Shown: piece after piece, positions 1 through 8,199 of the stretch
Position numbering within the stretch: position 1 is the first letter of the stretch
Layout: each line of letters opens with the position of its first letter
Origin: Aureispira sp050633105
Lineage (GTDB): Bacteria; Bacteroidota; Bacteroidia; Chitinophagales; Saprospiraceae
Reading direction: 5' to 3'
Assembly (NCBI GenBank): GCA_050633105.1
Contig: JBOEFW010000059.1
Location: 1-64,000 of the forward strand
Length of the DNA stretch: 64,000 bases
The notes under the pieces: generated by a model
Databases searched by the model: none
What the model was told of the DNA's origin: nothing
Seen by the model: only the letters and a program-made list of their open reading frames with translations
Translations under genes and position numbers: made by a program

Positions 1-561
1 GGCCCCTCTTAAGGTAGATTTAGTAGAAAGCAGTACGCTCATGGATGGTTAGTAATTTAGTATACAGTAGGGTTATTTTTGCGCATTAAGAACAAAAAAA
101 TTAGGTTAATACTTACTAAGTATTTTTTGTAGAAGTAATCAACTTTCTACACCAACTTATAATAGATTTTTATTAAAAGAAAAAATGTAATAAAAGCACT
201 TCTATGCGCTTGCTTTTAAACATCTTCCAATATTGTATTAGGGAGATAGCTCGATTAGGAAGGAGCTACTTAAGGCTCATTTAGGGTTTATGGTTTAAAT
301 GAAGTAAGTACTAAAACTTTTGTTAGTAGAACTAGCAACTTGAATAACACAAAAATAGTTTCTTTTATTCGAACATTTCATCCAAATTAGTATTAAAAAA
401 TCGTTATCTATTGATATTTTGTTTGAATATGTTCTATGTTATACTATATTAACTAAAATGAAAAGCAATAAAACATGTTTTTAAATGAAATTTTATTTAA
501 AAATATTTGAATGCAGGACAAAAAAAGTAGAATTATTTTAAACCAATAGTCTGTTAAAAAT
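1..561. other. AT-rich non-coding stretch
   Basis: No convincing coding region is visible. The sequence is very AT-rich with many stops in all frames. It lies downstream of the decayed transposase on the minus strand and may be residual mobile-element flank. I saw no clear terminal inverted repeats. Confidence 0.4.
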
Positions 562-1416
562 TTAAGTGGCAATAGGTCCAAAGCGTAATAATTTGGATTT
601 GCGTTTTTTATTAAAAGGCTTGTTAGGACAAATACCAAACGTGGTAAAAAATAAATCAATTCCAGCCATAGAAGTATCGGTACTACAGTATGTTTTTATT
701 CGTTGAATAACTCCTTGTTGATCTAAATGATGAACGATCACAACTCGACACCATCTTTTGAAAGCAGTTACCCAAACAGTTGCTTCATAAACTAAAAAAT
801 CGATCTCCTTAATACAAATTGAAAAGTATTGTAAATCAAGATTTAAACAATCCACTTTTCCACGGAATTTTGTTGGGCGACCTCTTCGTTTTACTTTGGG
901 GTGAATATAAGGATATTGCATTCTTGAATCCTTTCTTAATCGAGTAACTAAAAACATATCTATCCCCGAAACAACCTCTACGAAAGGTTTCTTGGCAAAA
1001 TAAGCATCCACTACTAAGTACTTAGAAATTTTCCGTAGCTCTGTAGAATGAGCTTGAACTAAACATCCATAATAGTCTAACAAACTACCTTCTTCCTTCC
1101 AAAATAAAGTTTGGTTGCCTATCAAATGCATCGCTGTATTATGCTTTATATCAACGGCTCCAAATCCCCAAATTCTAACCCTCGTTCTGCTCTACCAGAA
1201 CGCCCCTACACCAATCGTCGATTTTCCACTTTTGGGAATAAAGGTTGGATCAAACACTACTATTTTTTCTTCCGACATTGTGGCTTGAATCAATTCAAGA
1301 TTGAAGCCGCTAAAATCAAACTCCTTTTTGAAATTCAATCGGTAGCTGCATTCTTGCATTTTTCCATAACGGGCTAGTTGAGAAAAATTGATCTTTTCTC
1401 GAATACTTAAAAACAT
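562..1416 (-). pseudogene. Decayed IS4-like DDE transposase
   Basis: Two minus-strand pieces read as one broken transposase. The upstream piece (1192-1416, 74 aa) has the usual N-terminus of this group and the first catalytic-Asp context, VFDPTFIPKSGK. The downstream piece (562-1131 and the frame just before it) has a second Asp context, VVDAYFAKKPFVE. The conserved linker between them (FW..GRAERGLEF.GFGAVDI) is present but spread over different frames around 1140-1194, so at least two small indels have broken the gene. The C-terminal third, with the final acidic residue, may also be damaged. It should be inactive. Assignment to an IS4-type DDE family is from motifs; the exact IS family is not determined. 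Confidence 0.7.
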
Positions 1417-1964
1417 TGTTAATATGTGTACAAAAAACTTCTTCCTACTTTTAGTAACTCTCGGTATTTTATATTTGCCTAGTGAGTATTTCGATATTCA
1501 TGGGGTGGAAATTATTTGTTTGGTCCTCAGAAAACTTAAACTTAATAATTTTCACCTTTTTATTTTTACCCTTTTTTTAACAGACTATTATTTTAAAGAA
1601 CCAATTGTTTAGATTTGAATTTTAAATAATTGATAATTAGGTGATTAGGCGTGAGTGTTAGCAGTTGTTTTTTATATGATATTGCTTGTATCAACTTATA
1701 CTGGAAGAAGTTAAATCATGAAGATTTTTTTTTAAAAAAAATTAAGTGCCTCTTTTTTTGTTTTCATCCTTTATATAATTGTAAAAAGAACTAGTAGTAA
1801 TCTTAATTTTTTGAAACTAGTTATTTGCTTTTTCTTGAACTAAAAAAGAACACTTGAATTATCTAAGCACTTCCTTTTAGTAAATAGACCTCATTTGAAT
1901 TCCCTTTTTTATTTCCCCTTTTGTTTGTCAGTAAAAAATAGAAAAAAGTAAGGAGGTTTATTTT
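1417..1964. other. Intergenic region upstream of split sigma gene
   Basis: No supported gene. The stretch is AT-rich with long T and A runs. At its end, around 1951-1956, is a strong Shine-Dalgarno-like AGGAGG, 8 nt before the TTG start of the next gene. Such a strong site is uncommon in this lineage. Confidence 0.4.
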
Positions 1965-2747
1965 TTGAACAAAGAGAGTTGTGCAATTGATTGTATGATC
2001 AAAATTAAAATATTTAAGCACTTTTTTAAAAAATCGAAAATGGAGACAATAGGTTCCTTACAAGTAGTAATTGAAAGTTATGAAAAATGGCTAATGAGTA
2101 GAGATCAACTAGATCTAAATAATTACCAACAGAAAGAGATTAAAAAGCGTTTAGAGCTTAAAATTAACCGATTTTGGCAAACCTTTATTGAAAAAAATAA
2201 AAAGAAACTAATGAATGGGGGGAATTACTTTTTAGAGGAAGGTATTTCTAATCAACCTATAAGGAGATTCCATGGAGAATATAACATTACCCAAATTGTA
2301 ATTGCGCGAGTAGAAAAAATGATTACAACTTATAGTTACAAGTCAATCTATTATGCTGCTAGGGATTTGAATACAATTTACAAAGAGCACAAACAAGGAG
2401 ACGGGCAAAATTTTAGAAAAGAGCCTTTAGAAAAATCCTTATTACAATATGTTTTGAATCTAATAGAACAGGCTATAAAAATCCCAGACCCCAATCAATA
2501 TTTTCGAGACTTTATAATCAATCACTATGATGAATTGACTGTGAAAATCAGAAAGAAATATCCAAAAGAGAATGCTACTTCTTTATTACAAGAAGTTTAT
2601 AAGGTGTTAACAACAAGAGATAAAGATAAATTACCCCCTAGTGATAAGAAAGAGGATGTGGTAATCTATATACTTCAAGCGTGTAAATTCATTGTATTAT
2701 CTGCTACTAAGAAAAAAAAAGAGAACAAGAAGTTCTCGGTAATCTAA
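1965..2747 (+). CDS. Sigma-70-like protein, region-2 part (split gene)
   Basis: 260 aa if begun at TTG 1965, which sits 8 nt after a consensus AGGAGG; the next ATG in frame is 1995. Residues 1 to about 180 are Lys/Glu-rich and I do not recognise them. Residues about 190-255 resemble ECF sigma region 2: an ATSLLQEVYKVL segment like the usual AEDLVQEVF helix, then an aromatic/basic helix ending in KKKKEN. The ORF stops 2 nt before the next ORF, which supplies region 4. The switch happens at an A9 run (2712-2720) where a -1 shift, equivalent to one extra A, would fuse them into one protein with a natural sigma linker. The role would be transcription initiation, perhaps of the RiPP locus downstream. 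Region-2 similarity is modest, so this is an inference. Confidence 0.5.
   Translation: MNKESCAIDCMIKIKIFKHFFKKSKMETIGSLQVVIESYEKWLMSRDQLDLNNYQQKEIKKRLELKINRFWQTFIEKNKKKLMNGGNYFLEEGISNQPIRRFHGEYNITQIVIARVEKMITTYSYKSIYYAARDLNTIYKEHKQGDGQNFRKEPLEKSLLQYVLNLIEQAIKIPDPNQYFRDFIINHYDELTVKIRKKYPKENATSLLQEVYKVLTTRDKDKLPPSDKKEDVVIYILQACKFIVLSATKKKKENKKFSVI
2712..2720 (+). other. A9 slippage or indel site joining two sigma ORFs
   Basis: Nine consecutive A residues follow AAG and precede GAG. Frame 0 continues 27 nt to a stop. Adding one A (or a -1 ribosomal shift) enters the frame of the region-4 ORF with no intervening stop. The same arrangement occurs at 18184-18192. Confidence 0.6.
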
Positions 2748-2749
2748 GA

Positions 2750-2965
2750 ATGCCCCAATCTTATGAAGACAATTCTATTGATATTAACTATACCATAGAA
2801 ATGTTGAAGAAGAACCTTCCTGAAAGACAATGTATGGTATTTGACCTAAGATATGAGCAGTATACCATCAAAGAAATTTCGCAAAAATTAGGGTATGGAG
2901 AAACAACAATAAAAAAGGATTTAAGGAAAATAAAGAGAGAACTTGCATTTTTATTAAGAACCTAA
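2750..2965 (+). CDS. Sigma-70 region 4-like HTH protein
   Basis: 71 aa, predominantly an ECF sigma region 4. It has a helix with LPERQCMVFDLRY, the HTH around IKEISQKLGYGETTIKKDLRKIK, and a final basic/hydrophobic helix. The ATG is 2 nt after the stop of the region-2-like ORF. This frame is open upstream to 2711, where it reads KKREQEVLGNLR directly before the ATG, a typical inter-region linker. That suggests the ATG is internal to a longer frame-shifted protein. Alternatives are a two-subunit sigma factor, as known for Bacillus SigO-RsoA, a stand-alone LuxR-like HTH regulator, or a homopolymer sequencing error. Confidence 0.65.
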   Translation: MPQSYEDNSIDINYTIEMLKKNLPERQCMVFDLRYEQYTIKEISQKLGYGETTIKKDLRKIKRELAFLLRT

Positions 2966-3440
2966 ATTGGAACATCTATTCATTACACTTGATTCGAGCA
3001 ACTAAAAAATTACTTATACCATTCATTGGTGATAAAAGCCCTTCCCCCGCTTTTTTACTTCCCTATTTTTCTTTTGAGATTTCCCCTTAATTAGAAAAGC
3101 TAAAGCAGTAATTCTTTATACAACTGCAATACTAGAAAATTACGTTTGCTGTTTGTCTTGATAAGAGGTGCTTGTTATCTCTTAAATAGGGAACCTTTGT
3201 TTTTTAATAACCAACTCTTAGAGTGGAGTTTTTAATGCTTGTATTGAGGTAAACTGCTTGTCTGTTGTGGAAGTGTTTTAAGCTAATAAACACTGGCATA
3301 TACCCTTTAGTTGGAAAGGACTACAGTGTAGATCAAGAAAGTCTCTCTTAACAGAATATGTCCCTAAATCAAGCTTGTAAAGCTACTGATTCGACTAATT
3401 AATAATTCACGAAGCATCAATTTTTGCTAAAAAATAAAAC
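2966..3440. other. Intergenic region before RiPP protease gene
   Basis: No supported gene in 475 bp. The sequence is mixed AT-rich with short pyrimidine-rich patches. It should contain the promoter of the protease/precursor locus, but I cannot point to a convincing promoter motif. Confidence 0.35.
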
Positions 3441-5375
3441 ATGAGTGCTGCACATTACATTCAAAAAATTTGGTCTGACATATCTAAGTTACAACAACAA
3501 ACAAAAGGTAAAGGGGTGAAAGTGGCTATACTTGATGGATCAATAGATACTTCCCATCCTTGTTTTGTAGGAAGTAATATATCGTTCACTAATAATATGC
3601 CTTCCTCTGACATGGCAACGACCCATGGTACCCATGTTGCCAGTATTATGTTATCAAATGAGGTGGAGGAATTGAAAGGTATTTGTCCAGAAGTAGAATG
3701 TATCTCTATACCAATTTTTAGAGCACGAGAAGATGGAAATATTATACCTAGTTCACAATTAGAATTGGCCCGATCTATTGAAACTGCCCTCAATTCAGGA
3801 GTTGATATTATTAATATAAGTGCTGGCGAAAAAGTTTTGTCGGCTGAACCCCAACAAAGATTACAACGAATTATTGAACGTTGTGTGGAAGAAGGGGTCT
3901 TGCTAATTTCAGCAGTAGGTAATGATGGTTGTCCTTGTATTCACGTTCCTGCTATCCACCCCAATATTCTGGCAGTAGGAGCATTAGATATGGAAGGAGT
4001 ACCAACTTCCTTTAGTAATTGGGGCAAACCCTATCAGTTTAATGGAATCATGGCACCAGGGGAAGCCATAAAAGGAGCAAATCCAGAAGGTGGATATAGT
4101 GAAAGAAGTGGTACGAGCTTCGCCACTCCTATTGTTTCAGGGGTTGTTGCGTTGATTTATAGTTATTTAAAGCATACTCTCCTCTTACCCATTACCCCGC
4201 TTAGTATTAGAGCGGCTATTCTAAATAATTCTTTTGGGTGTCCCATTGATTCTTCAAGAGATAAAGCGGCTTGTGATCGATTTTTACATGGGATTTTAAA
4301 TATCTCTGGAGCAGTACAATATTTAGAAGAGAATACTAAGCCTGTAAAGACACTGCAGCCAAGTTTTTCAGAAAATCGATTGCTTCAAAAGAATAATTCT
4401 TCTACGACGTCTACAATTCATCTAATCCCTCAATATACTCAACAAGTGGAATCGGCTCGTTGGATGCTGCCTTCTTCGTACAATGGGAAGAAAGAAATAA
4501 ACTTTCCATTAGTTTTTGCAATAGGTAGCCTTACTGTTGATTATGAAACAGATGCTCTACTAGATTCTTTTAAGTTTTATATGCAAGAGCTCTTTCAACA
4601 AGAAAACATCAACATTAGTCATCCAGATCCTTATAACCCACATCATCTGACCACTTATTTAAAAGGAAAAAAAGGGGAGGATAATTTATACGATGCGGCT
4701 CGTGTCACTTGGATCGTAAAGATTAATGAAGTCCCCGTCTATGCCATTAAACCTTCTGGACCATTTAGCAAACAAGCTTATGCCTTATTAGTACAATTTC
4801 TTCAAACAGTAATTGACCTAAAAGAAGAATTTTTAGATAAGGGTATAAAATACAGGATTAATCTATGTTCTATTCCTGGTCATATTGTGGGAAAAACCAA
4901 AATAAGATCTGGAGCAATCCTTCCAATTATACGCCCTAATATTCGAGCAATGTATAATTGGGTGGTGAAGGATCTTGTGGAGTATGTTACTTGCTTAATA
5001 GAAGAAAATGGGCAGAATGTTAGCGGAATGGACCTTTTTAATCGCATTAACCGATTATCTGCTCGATTGACTTTCCAATTGGAACACCTCGGATTAAGTT
5101 CCACAGAAAGAGCGTTGAATTATGTCGTTACGAACCTTTTTAATCTAGGAAGTGCCTTTGTGGATAAGCTAGCAGAAGGATACGAACTAAATGATATAAA
5201 AATTGAGAAAAGCCTCCTCTGTCGACCAGATTCTGATTGTCAAGATGTCATTATAGTTTTCTTTAAACCTTATAAGCGATTAACGGCCTCCAAACATATT
5301 TTTCGATTTACAATCGATGTAAGCGAAGTTATCCCCATTGCTGTAGGAGAGATCCGAGAATGGTTTGAATACTAG
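3441..5375 (+). CDS. PatA/PatG-family subtilisin-like RiPP protease
   Basis: 644 aa. Residues about 20-300 form an S8 subtilisin domain with the triad Asp32 (VAILDGSID), His62 (THGTHVAS) and Ser226 (SGTSFATP); the oxyanion Asn is at 161 (AVGNDG). A linker follows, and residues about 355-644 match the C-terminal domain of cyanobactin PatA/PatG proteases: FAIGSLTVDYETDA..DSF, VYAIKPSG, ..RSGAILPII..IRAMYNW, the near-invariant CRPDSDCQDV and FRFTIDVSEVIPI near the end. There is no signal peptide, so it is probably cytoplasmic, as for PatA. PatA removes leaders and PatG macrocyclises. Five leader-bearing small genes follow, so precursor cleavage is the likely job. I cannot tell protease from macrocyclase activity. 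No PatG oxidase domain or DUF helical cap is evident. Confidence 0.88.
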   Translation: MSAAHYIQKIWSDISKLQQQTKGKGVKVAILDGSIDTSHPCFVGSNISFTNNMPSSDMATTHGTHVASIMLSNEVEELKGICPEVECISIPIFRAREDGNIIPSSQLELARSIETALNSGVDIINISAGEKVLSAEPQQRLQRIIERCVEEGVLLISAVGNDGCPCIHVPAIHPNILAVGALDMEGVPTSFSNWGKPYQFNGIMAPGEAIKGANPEGGYSERSGTSFATPIVSGVVALIYSYLKHTLLLPITPLSIRAAILNNSFGCPIDSSRDKAACDRFLHGILNISGAVQYLEENTKPVKTLQPSFSENRLLQKNNSSTTSTIHLIPQYTQQVESARWMLPSSYNGKKEINFPLVFAIGSLTVDYETDALLDSFKFYMQELFQQENINISHPDPYNPHHLTTYLKGKKGEDNLYDAARVTWIVKINEVPVYAIKPSGPFSKQAYALLVQFLQTVIDLKEEFLDKGIKYRINLCSIPGHIVGKTKIRSGAILPIIRPNIRAMYNWVVKDLVEYVTCLIEENGQNVSGMDLFNRINRLSARLTFQLEHLGLSSTERALNYVVTNLFNLGSAFVDKLAEGYELNDIKIEKSLLCRPDSDCQDVIIVFFKPYKRLTASKHIFRFTIDVSEVIPIAVGEIREWFEY

Positions 5376-5415
5376 AGTTATTTTTTAATTATATTTTTTA
5401 ATCTAAATTTTTATC

Positions 5416-5589
5416 ATGAAAAGTAGTAAAAAGTTCAACATGCCAGTACAGGGAAAATCAGTACCTCGTTATGGCTCAACTAGTAATTATGAAGCGAATG
5501 TAGAAGCTTCTTTCAATTTTGGTGCTTTGTTAAAGAAAGCCTTACCAATTGCTGGGACTGTTGGAAAAGCGCTCTTAGGGGCTATTTAA
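5416..5589 (+). CDS. RiPP precursor-like peptide 1 (amphipathic core)
   Basis: 57 aa, too short for routine gene calling. The leader-like N-terminus begins MKSSKKFNMPVQGKSVPR followed by YGSTSNY, shared with the other small genes here. The tail from about residue 35 is hydrophobic and cationic: FGALLKKALPIAG then TVGKALLGAI. It would form an amphipathic helix like membrane-active peptides. It lies 40 nt after the PatA/PatG-type protease and is nearly duplicated by the next gene, including the upstream 30 nt. No Cys is present, so thiazoline or lanthionine formation is excluded; head-to-tail cyclisation or simple leader removal remain possible. Confidence 0.82.
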   Translation: MKSSKKFNMPVQGKSVPRYGSTSNYEANVEASFNFGALLKKALPIAGTVGKALLGAI

Positions 5590-5618
5590 TTATATTTTTT
5601 AATCTAAATTTTTTTATC

Positions 5619-5789
5619 ATGAAAAGTAGTAAAAAATTCAACATGCCAGTACAGGGAAAATCAGTACCTCGTTATGGCTCAACTAGCAATTATGAAGCGA
5701 ATGTAGAAGCTTCTTTCAGTTTTGGTTCCTTATTAGAAAAAGCCTTACCAATAGCCAAGACAGTTGGACGTGCACTTTTAGGCGCTTAA
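5619..5789 (+). CDS. RiPP precursor-like peptide 2 (amphipathic core)
   Basis: 56 aa. The first 33 residues are identical to peptide 1. The tail differs at scattered positions (FGSLLEKALPIAK then TVGRALLGA), so the leader is frozen while the core varies, which is the pattern of RiPP families. The start lies 203 bp after the peptide 1 start and the 5' leader (TTTTTTAATCTAAATTT) is copied too, so this is a tandem duplication. The tail is again helical and cationic with no Cys, Ser-rich or Thr-rich modification targets. Confidence 0.82.
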   Translation: MKSSKKFNMPVQGKSVPRYGSTSNYEANVEASFSFGSLLEKALPIAKTVGRALLGA

Positions 5790-6194
5790 TTTTGAGTGGT
5801 TTAGTTGCTACTAAATGGACTTGGAATTTATACCCTAATAAAGGGTAACAGGCTAAATGGCAGTATTAAAACAACGTATTTTATTGCTGCTGTTTACCTG
5901 TAATTTTAACTACAAGCCAGACTGAACGGAGGAGAATGATAGTCCTTCTTTATAGTGTAGTAGGACCATGAACAGCTAACTATTATTTATTAATCTTTAA
6001 GTAATTGTTTGTAAGGAATAACACTACACTCAAATAATAATTTTGCAATTAAGGCTATTTTTTGTGTTGCTAGACACCAACGAGTATCATTTATTGCAGG
6101 CTTATTCAATAGCATTATTTATGATGCTCTCTAGTATAAGCAGTGTATAGTGTCTTTATTTATCATGAGCACTTATTTATTAATATATTTTAAT
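5790..6194. other. Intergenic region inside RiPP locus
   Basis: No supported coding region in about 400 bp. A small inverted repeat, TACCCT/AGGGTA (5831-5836 and 5842-5847), could be a weak hairpin. A separate promoter for the second half of the locus is likely here, but I see no decisive motif. Confidence 0.35.
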
Positions 6195-6434
6195 ATGAAA
6201 AAGGATAATCAAAAAATATTTCGACTTCCAGTTCAGGGAAAAGCAGTTTTAAGGCGAGGATCAACCGCCTATTTTCAAGAGGAAATGGCTACTTATTTTT
6301 CTCATAAGGATGCGAACAGAGATATTAATTCCATAGAAATGACCAACCAAGCTAGTTGTCACCAAACCAATCAAGCTTTTGGTATCAATGCTTACTGTGG
6401 TGGAACGATTGCCAATTCTTTATTTCATTATTAA
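6195..6434 (+). CDS. RiPP precursor-like peptide 3 (long, Cys-containing tail)
   Basis: 79 aa from ATG 6195; this start is chosen because it aligns the leader with the other precursors, and extending to 6150 adds unrelated residues. The leader MKKDNQKIFRLPVQGKAVLR then RGST matches the family consensus (N/R-x-P-x-Q-G-K-x-x-x-R-x-G-S). The tail is longer and unlike the others, polar and Asn/Gln-rich with two Cys (SCHQTNQ and AYCGGT). It lies directly before the protease-less PatG-domain gene. The diverged tail could be a different product class or a decaying paralogue. Confidence 0.7.
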   Translation: MKKDNQKIFRLPVQGKAVLRRGSTAYFQEEMATYFSHKDANRDINSIEMTNQASCHQTNQAFGINAYCGGTIANSLFHY

Positions 6435-6525
6435 CCAAGTTATAAGATGCTTCTTGATAAAGAAGTATTAAAACACTTGACTAATGTGATTATTGTTTTA
6501 TAATTCAAATTTAAATAATTTTGTA

Positions 6526-7638
6526 ATGGAAAATTCAAATGAAAATATGATAACCGCAGTTGAGCCTTCTCAACAAGTAGCGACTCTTGACACCCCTACC
6601 GTGTTGCCTTCTGAAGTCAATACCACTGAAGTGGCTTCTAATAGTATGGAACCTTCTATGGTAGAAGCTTCTTCTGTGGAGCCAGTTGCTATAACAGAAG
6701 TAATTATGCCTTCTGAAGTCATGCCTAATGCTGTGGAGCCTTCTTGTGGATGTGACGAAAAGAAATATGATCACCAACTAGTTTATGCCTTGGGGACTAT
6801 TGGGGTTGATTTTGGAACAGATGCGATCCTTGATTCTTTCAAATTTTATATGAGAGGGATCAAAGATGAAGATGGAAAAGCTATTCAATATCCAGACCCT
6901 TATAACCCTAAACACCTCTTAACCTACCTCGAAGGAGGAGAGGGGGGAACAGGCGCTCACATGTACGATAGCCTAAGAGCCATTTGGACGGTTAGTCAAA
7001 ATGGTACACCAATTTATGCGATCAAACCTACAGGTTCTTTTAGTGAACTCACCTATACAAGGTTAGTAGAATTCCTTAGACCCTACGATGATAAAGACAA
7101 TCATAATGTCAGTCGAATCGACTTGTGTTCTTTCCCTGGTTATGTTACAGGTTCTATCAAGCTTCGTTCAGGCCAAGTGGTGCCTGTTATTACACCAAAT
7201 ATGCGGGCGATGTATAATTGGAGAACCATTGATCTAGTAAAAATAGTGGCAGAAAAACTAGAAGGGAGTGAAGGGGAAGCCAAAACGGAAGAGGACATCC
7301 TTAATATGGTTGAAAGAGTGGCGAACAAACTTACTTTCCAGCTGCAAAACTTTGGTACTAGCTCTGCAGATAGAGCCTTGAATCATACGGCAACTAACCT
7401 GTATAATGTAGGGCAAATTATTGCCTTAAAATTACAACAAGGATATGAACTTGATCGCATTAGAGTAGAGAAAAGCTCTATCTGTAGACCTGATTCTGAT
7501 TGTCAGGATGTTCTGTTTACCTTTTTTAATCCTACAAAACGATTAGAGATGGCTAAACATACCTATAGATTTACAGCCGATGTTAGCAAGGTTATTCCTG
7601 TGTCAATTGGTACGGTAAGAGACTGGTTCGAATATTAA
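6526..7638 (+). CDS. Stand-alone PatG-type C-terminal domain protein
   Basis: 370 aa from ATG 6526. An upstream in-frame TTG at 6493 is less likely. Residues about 1-75 are a low-complexity linker built of VEPS/PSEV-like repeats. After a Cys-Gly-Cys, residues about 85-370 align along their whole length with residues 355-644 of the protease at 3441: VYALGTIGVDFGTDA, PIYAIKPTGSF, LRSGQVVPVI..NMRAMYNW, CRPDSDCQDV and FRFTADVSKVIPV. The subtilisin half is absent. In cyanobactin systems this domain always rides on a protease, so here it may act as a recognition or scaffold subunit for the shared leader. The downstream precursor starts 24 nt after the stop, indicating one operon. The function is unproven. 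Confidence 0.82.
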   Translation: MENSNENMITAVEPSQQVATLDTPTVLPSEVNTTEVASNSMEPSMVEASSVEPVAITEVIMPSEVMPNAVEPSCGCDEKKYDHQLVYALGTIGVDFGTDAILDSFKFYMRGIKDEDGKAIQYPDPYNPKHLLTYLEGGEGGTGAHMYDSLRAIWTVSQNGTPIYAIKPTGSFSELTYTRLVEFLRPYDDKDNHNVSRIDLCSFPGYVTGSIKLRSGQVVPVITPNMRAMYNWRTIDLVKIVAEKLEGSEGEAKTEEDILNMVERVANKLTFQLQNFGTSSADRALNHTATNLYNVGQIIALKLQQGYELDRIRVEKSSICRPDSDCQDVLFTFFNPTKRLEMAKHTYRFTADVSKVIPVSIGTVRDWFEY

Positions 7639-7662
7639 TAACTAATAATAAAATATTGCAAC

Positions 7663-7824
7663 ATGAAAAGTAGTAAAAAAATAAACTTGCCTATGCAAGG
7701 CAAAGCCATTCTCAGAAAGGGAAGCAGTAGCTCCTATGCTGGAAATGTAATGGCTAGCAAAGATTGTGGTGTTTGTTGTTCTTTATCAGCTAATTGTCCA
7801 GGATGTTCTTGTTCTATGCCTTAG
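7663..7824 (+). CDS. RiPP precursor-like peptide 4 (Cys-rich core)
   Basis: 53 aa. The leader MKSSKKINLPMQGKAILR followed by KGSSSSY matches the family. The tail is strikingly different: after SKD come CGVCCSLSANCPGCSCSMP, with six Cys in 19 residues plus Ser and Asn. This resembles azole- or thioether-forming RiPP cores, or a disulfide/metal-binding peptide. No heterocyclase, dehydratase or radical-SAM enzyme is visible nearby, so the modification, if any, would need enzymes elsewhere. It starts 24 nt after the PatG-domain gene. Confidence 0.82.
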   Translation: MKSSKKINLPMQGKAILRKGSSSSYAGNVMASKDCGVCCSLSANCPGCSCSMP

Positions 7825-7871
7825 AATAGCTATACACCAATTGCATTTATTAATCCATCTAAATTTTTATC

Positions 7872-8033
7872 ATGAAAAGTAGTAAAAAATTCAACATGCC
7901 CGTGCAAGGAAAATCTATCCCTCGTTATGGGTCAAGCTCTAGCTATGAAGCCAATGTAAATCCTGCATTTTTTGGTTTAGCGAGTATGGCGATACCAGCA
8001 ATTGCAGGAGTAGCTAAAAAATTACTTAGCTAA
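7872..8033 (+). CDS. RiPP precursor-like peptide 5 (hydrophobic helix core)
   Basis: 53 aa. The leader MKSSKKFNMPVQGKSIPR then YGSSSSYEANV is almost that of peptides 1 and 2, and the upstream TCTAAATTTTTATC context is repeated as well. The tail AFFGLASMAIPAIAG then VAKKLLS is hydrophobic with two Lys, suggesting a membrane-active helix. It is the last precursor and is followed by a short G/C-rich hairpin near 8057-8074. Confidence 0.82.
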   Translation: MKSSKKFNMPVQGKSIPRYGSSSSYEANVNPAFFGLASMAIPAIAGVAKKLLS

Positions 8034-8056
8034 TTTTATTGATGTAGAATGATTAG

Positions 8057-8074
8057 GGAGGAGTTTACTCCTCC
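8057..8074 (+). terminator. Hairpin after the last precursor gene
   Basis: GGAGGAGT pairs with ACTCCTCC across a 2-nt loop, followed by TTAGTTTT. It lies 24 nt after the stop of precursor 5 and probably terminates or attenuates the precursor transcript. Confidence 0.55.
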
Positions 8075-8199
8075 TTAGTTTTAAAGTGTTGGAGTGAAAA
8101 TGAAGCTAAATCTTATTGTGTAACTAGCTTCAAATGGAAGGCGGAATCTGAAAAGCCTATATTTTAAATAGAGTAAGGAGATATTAATATACAATAATT

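Noticed and set aside
1388..1612. Small plus-strand ORF
   Set aside because: The frame overlaps the start of the dead transposase, has low-complexity composition and no conserved motif.
6150..6194. In-frame upstream extension of precursor 3
   Set aside because: It adds a hydrophobic stretch absent from all other precursors. The ATG at 6195 aligns exactly with the shared leader.
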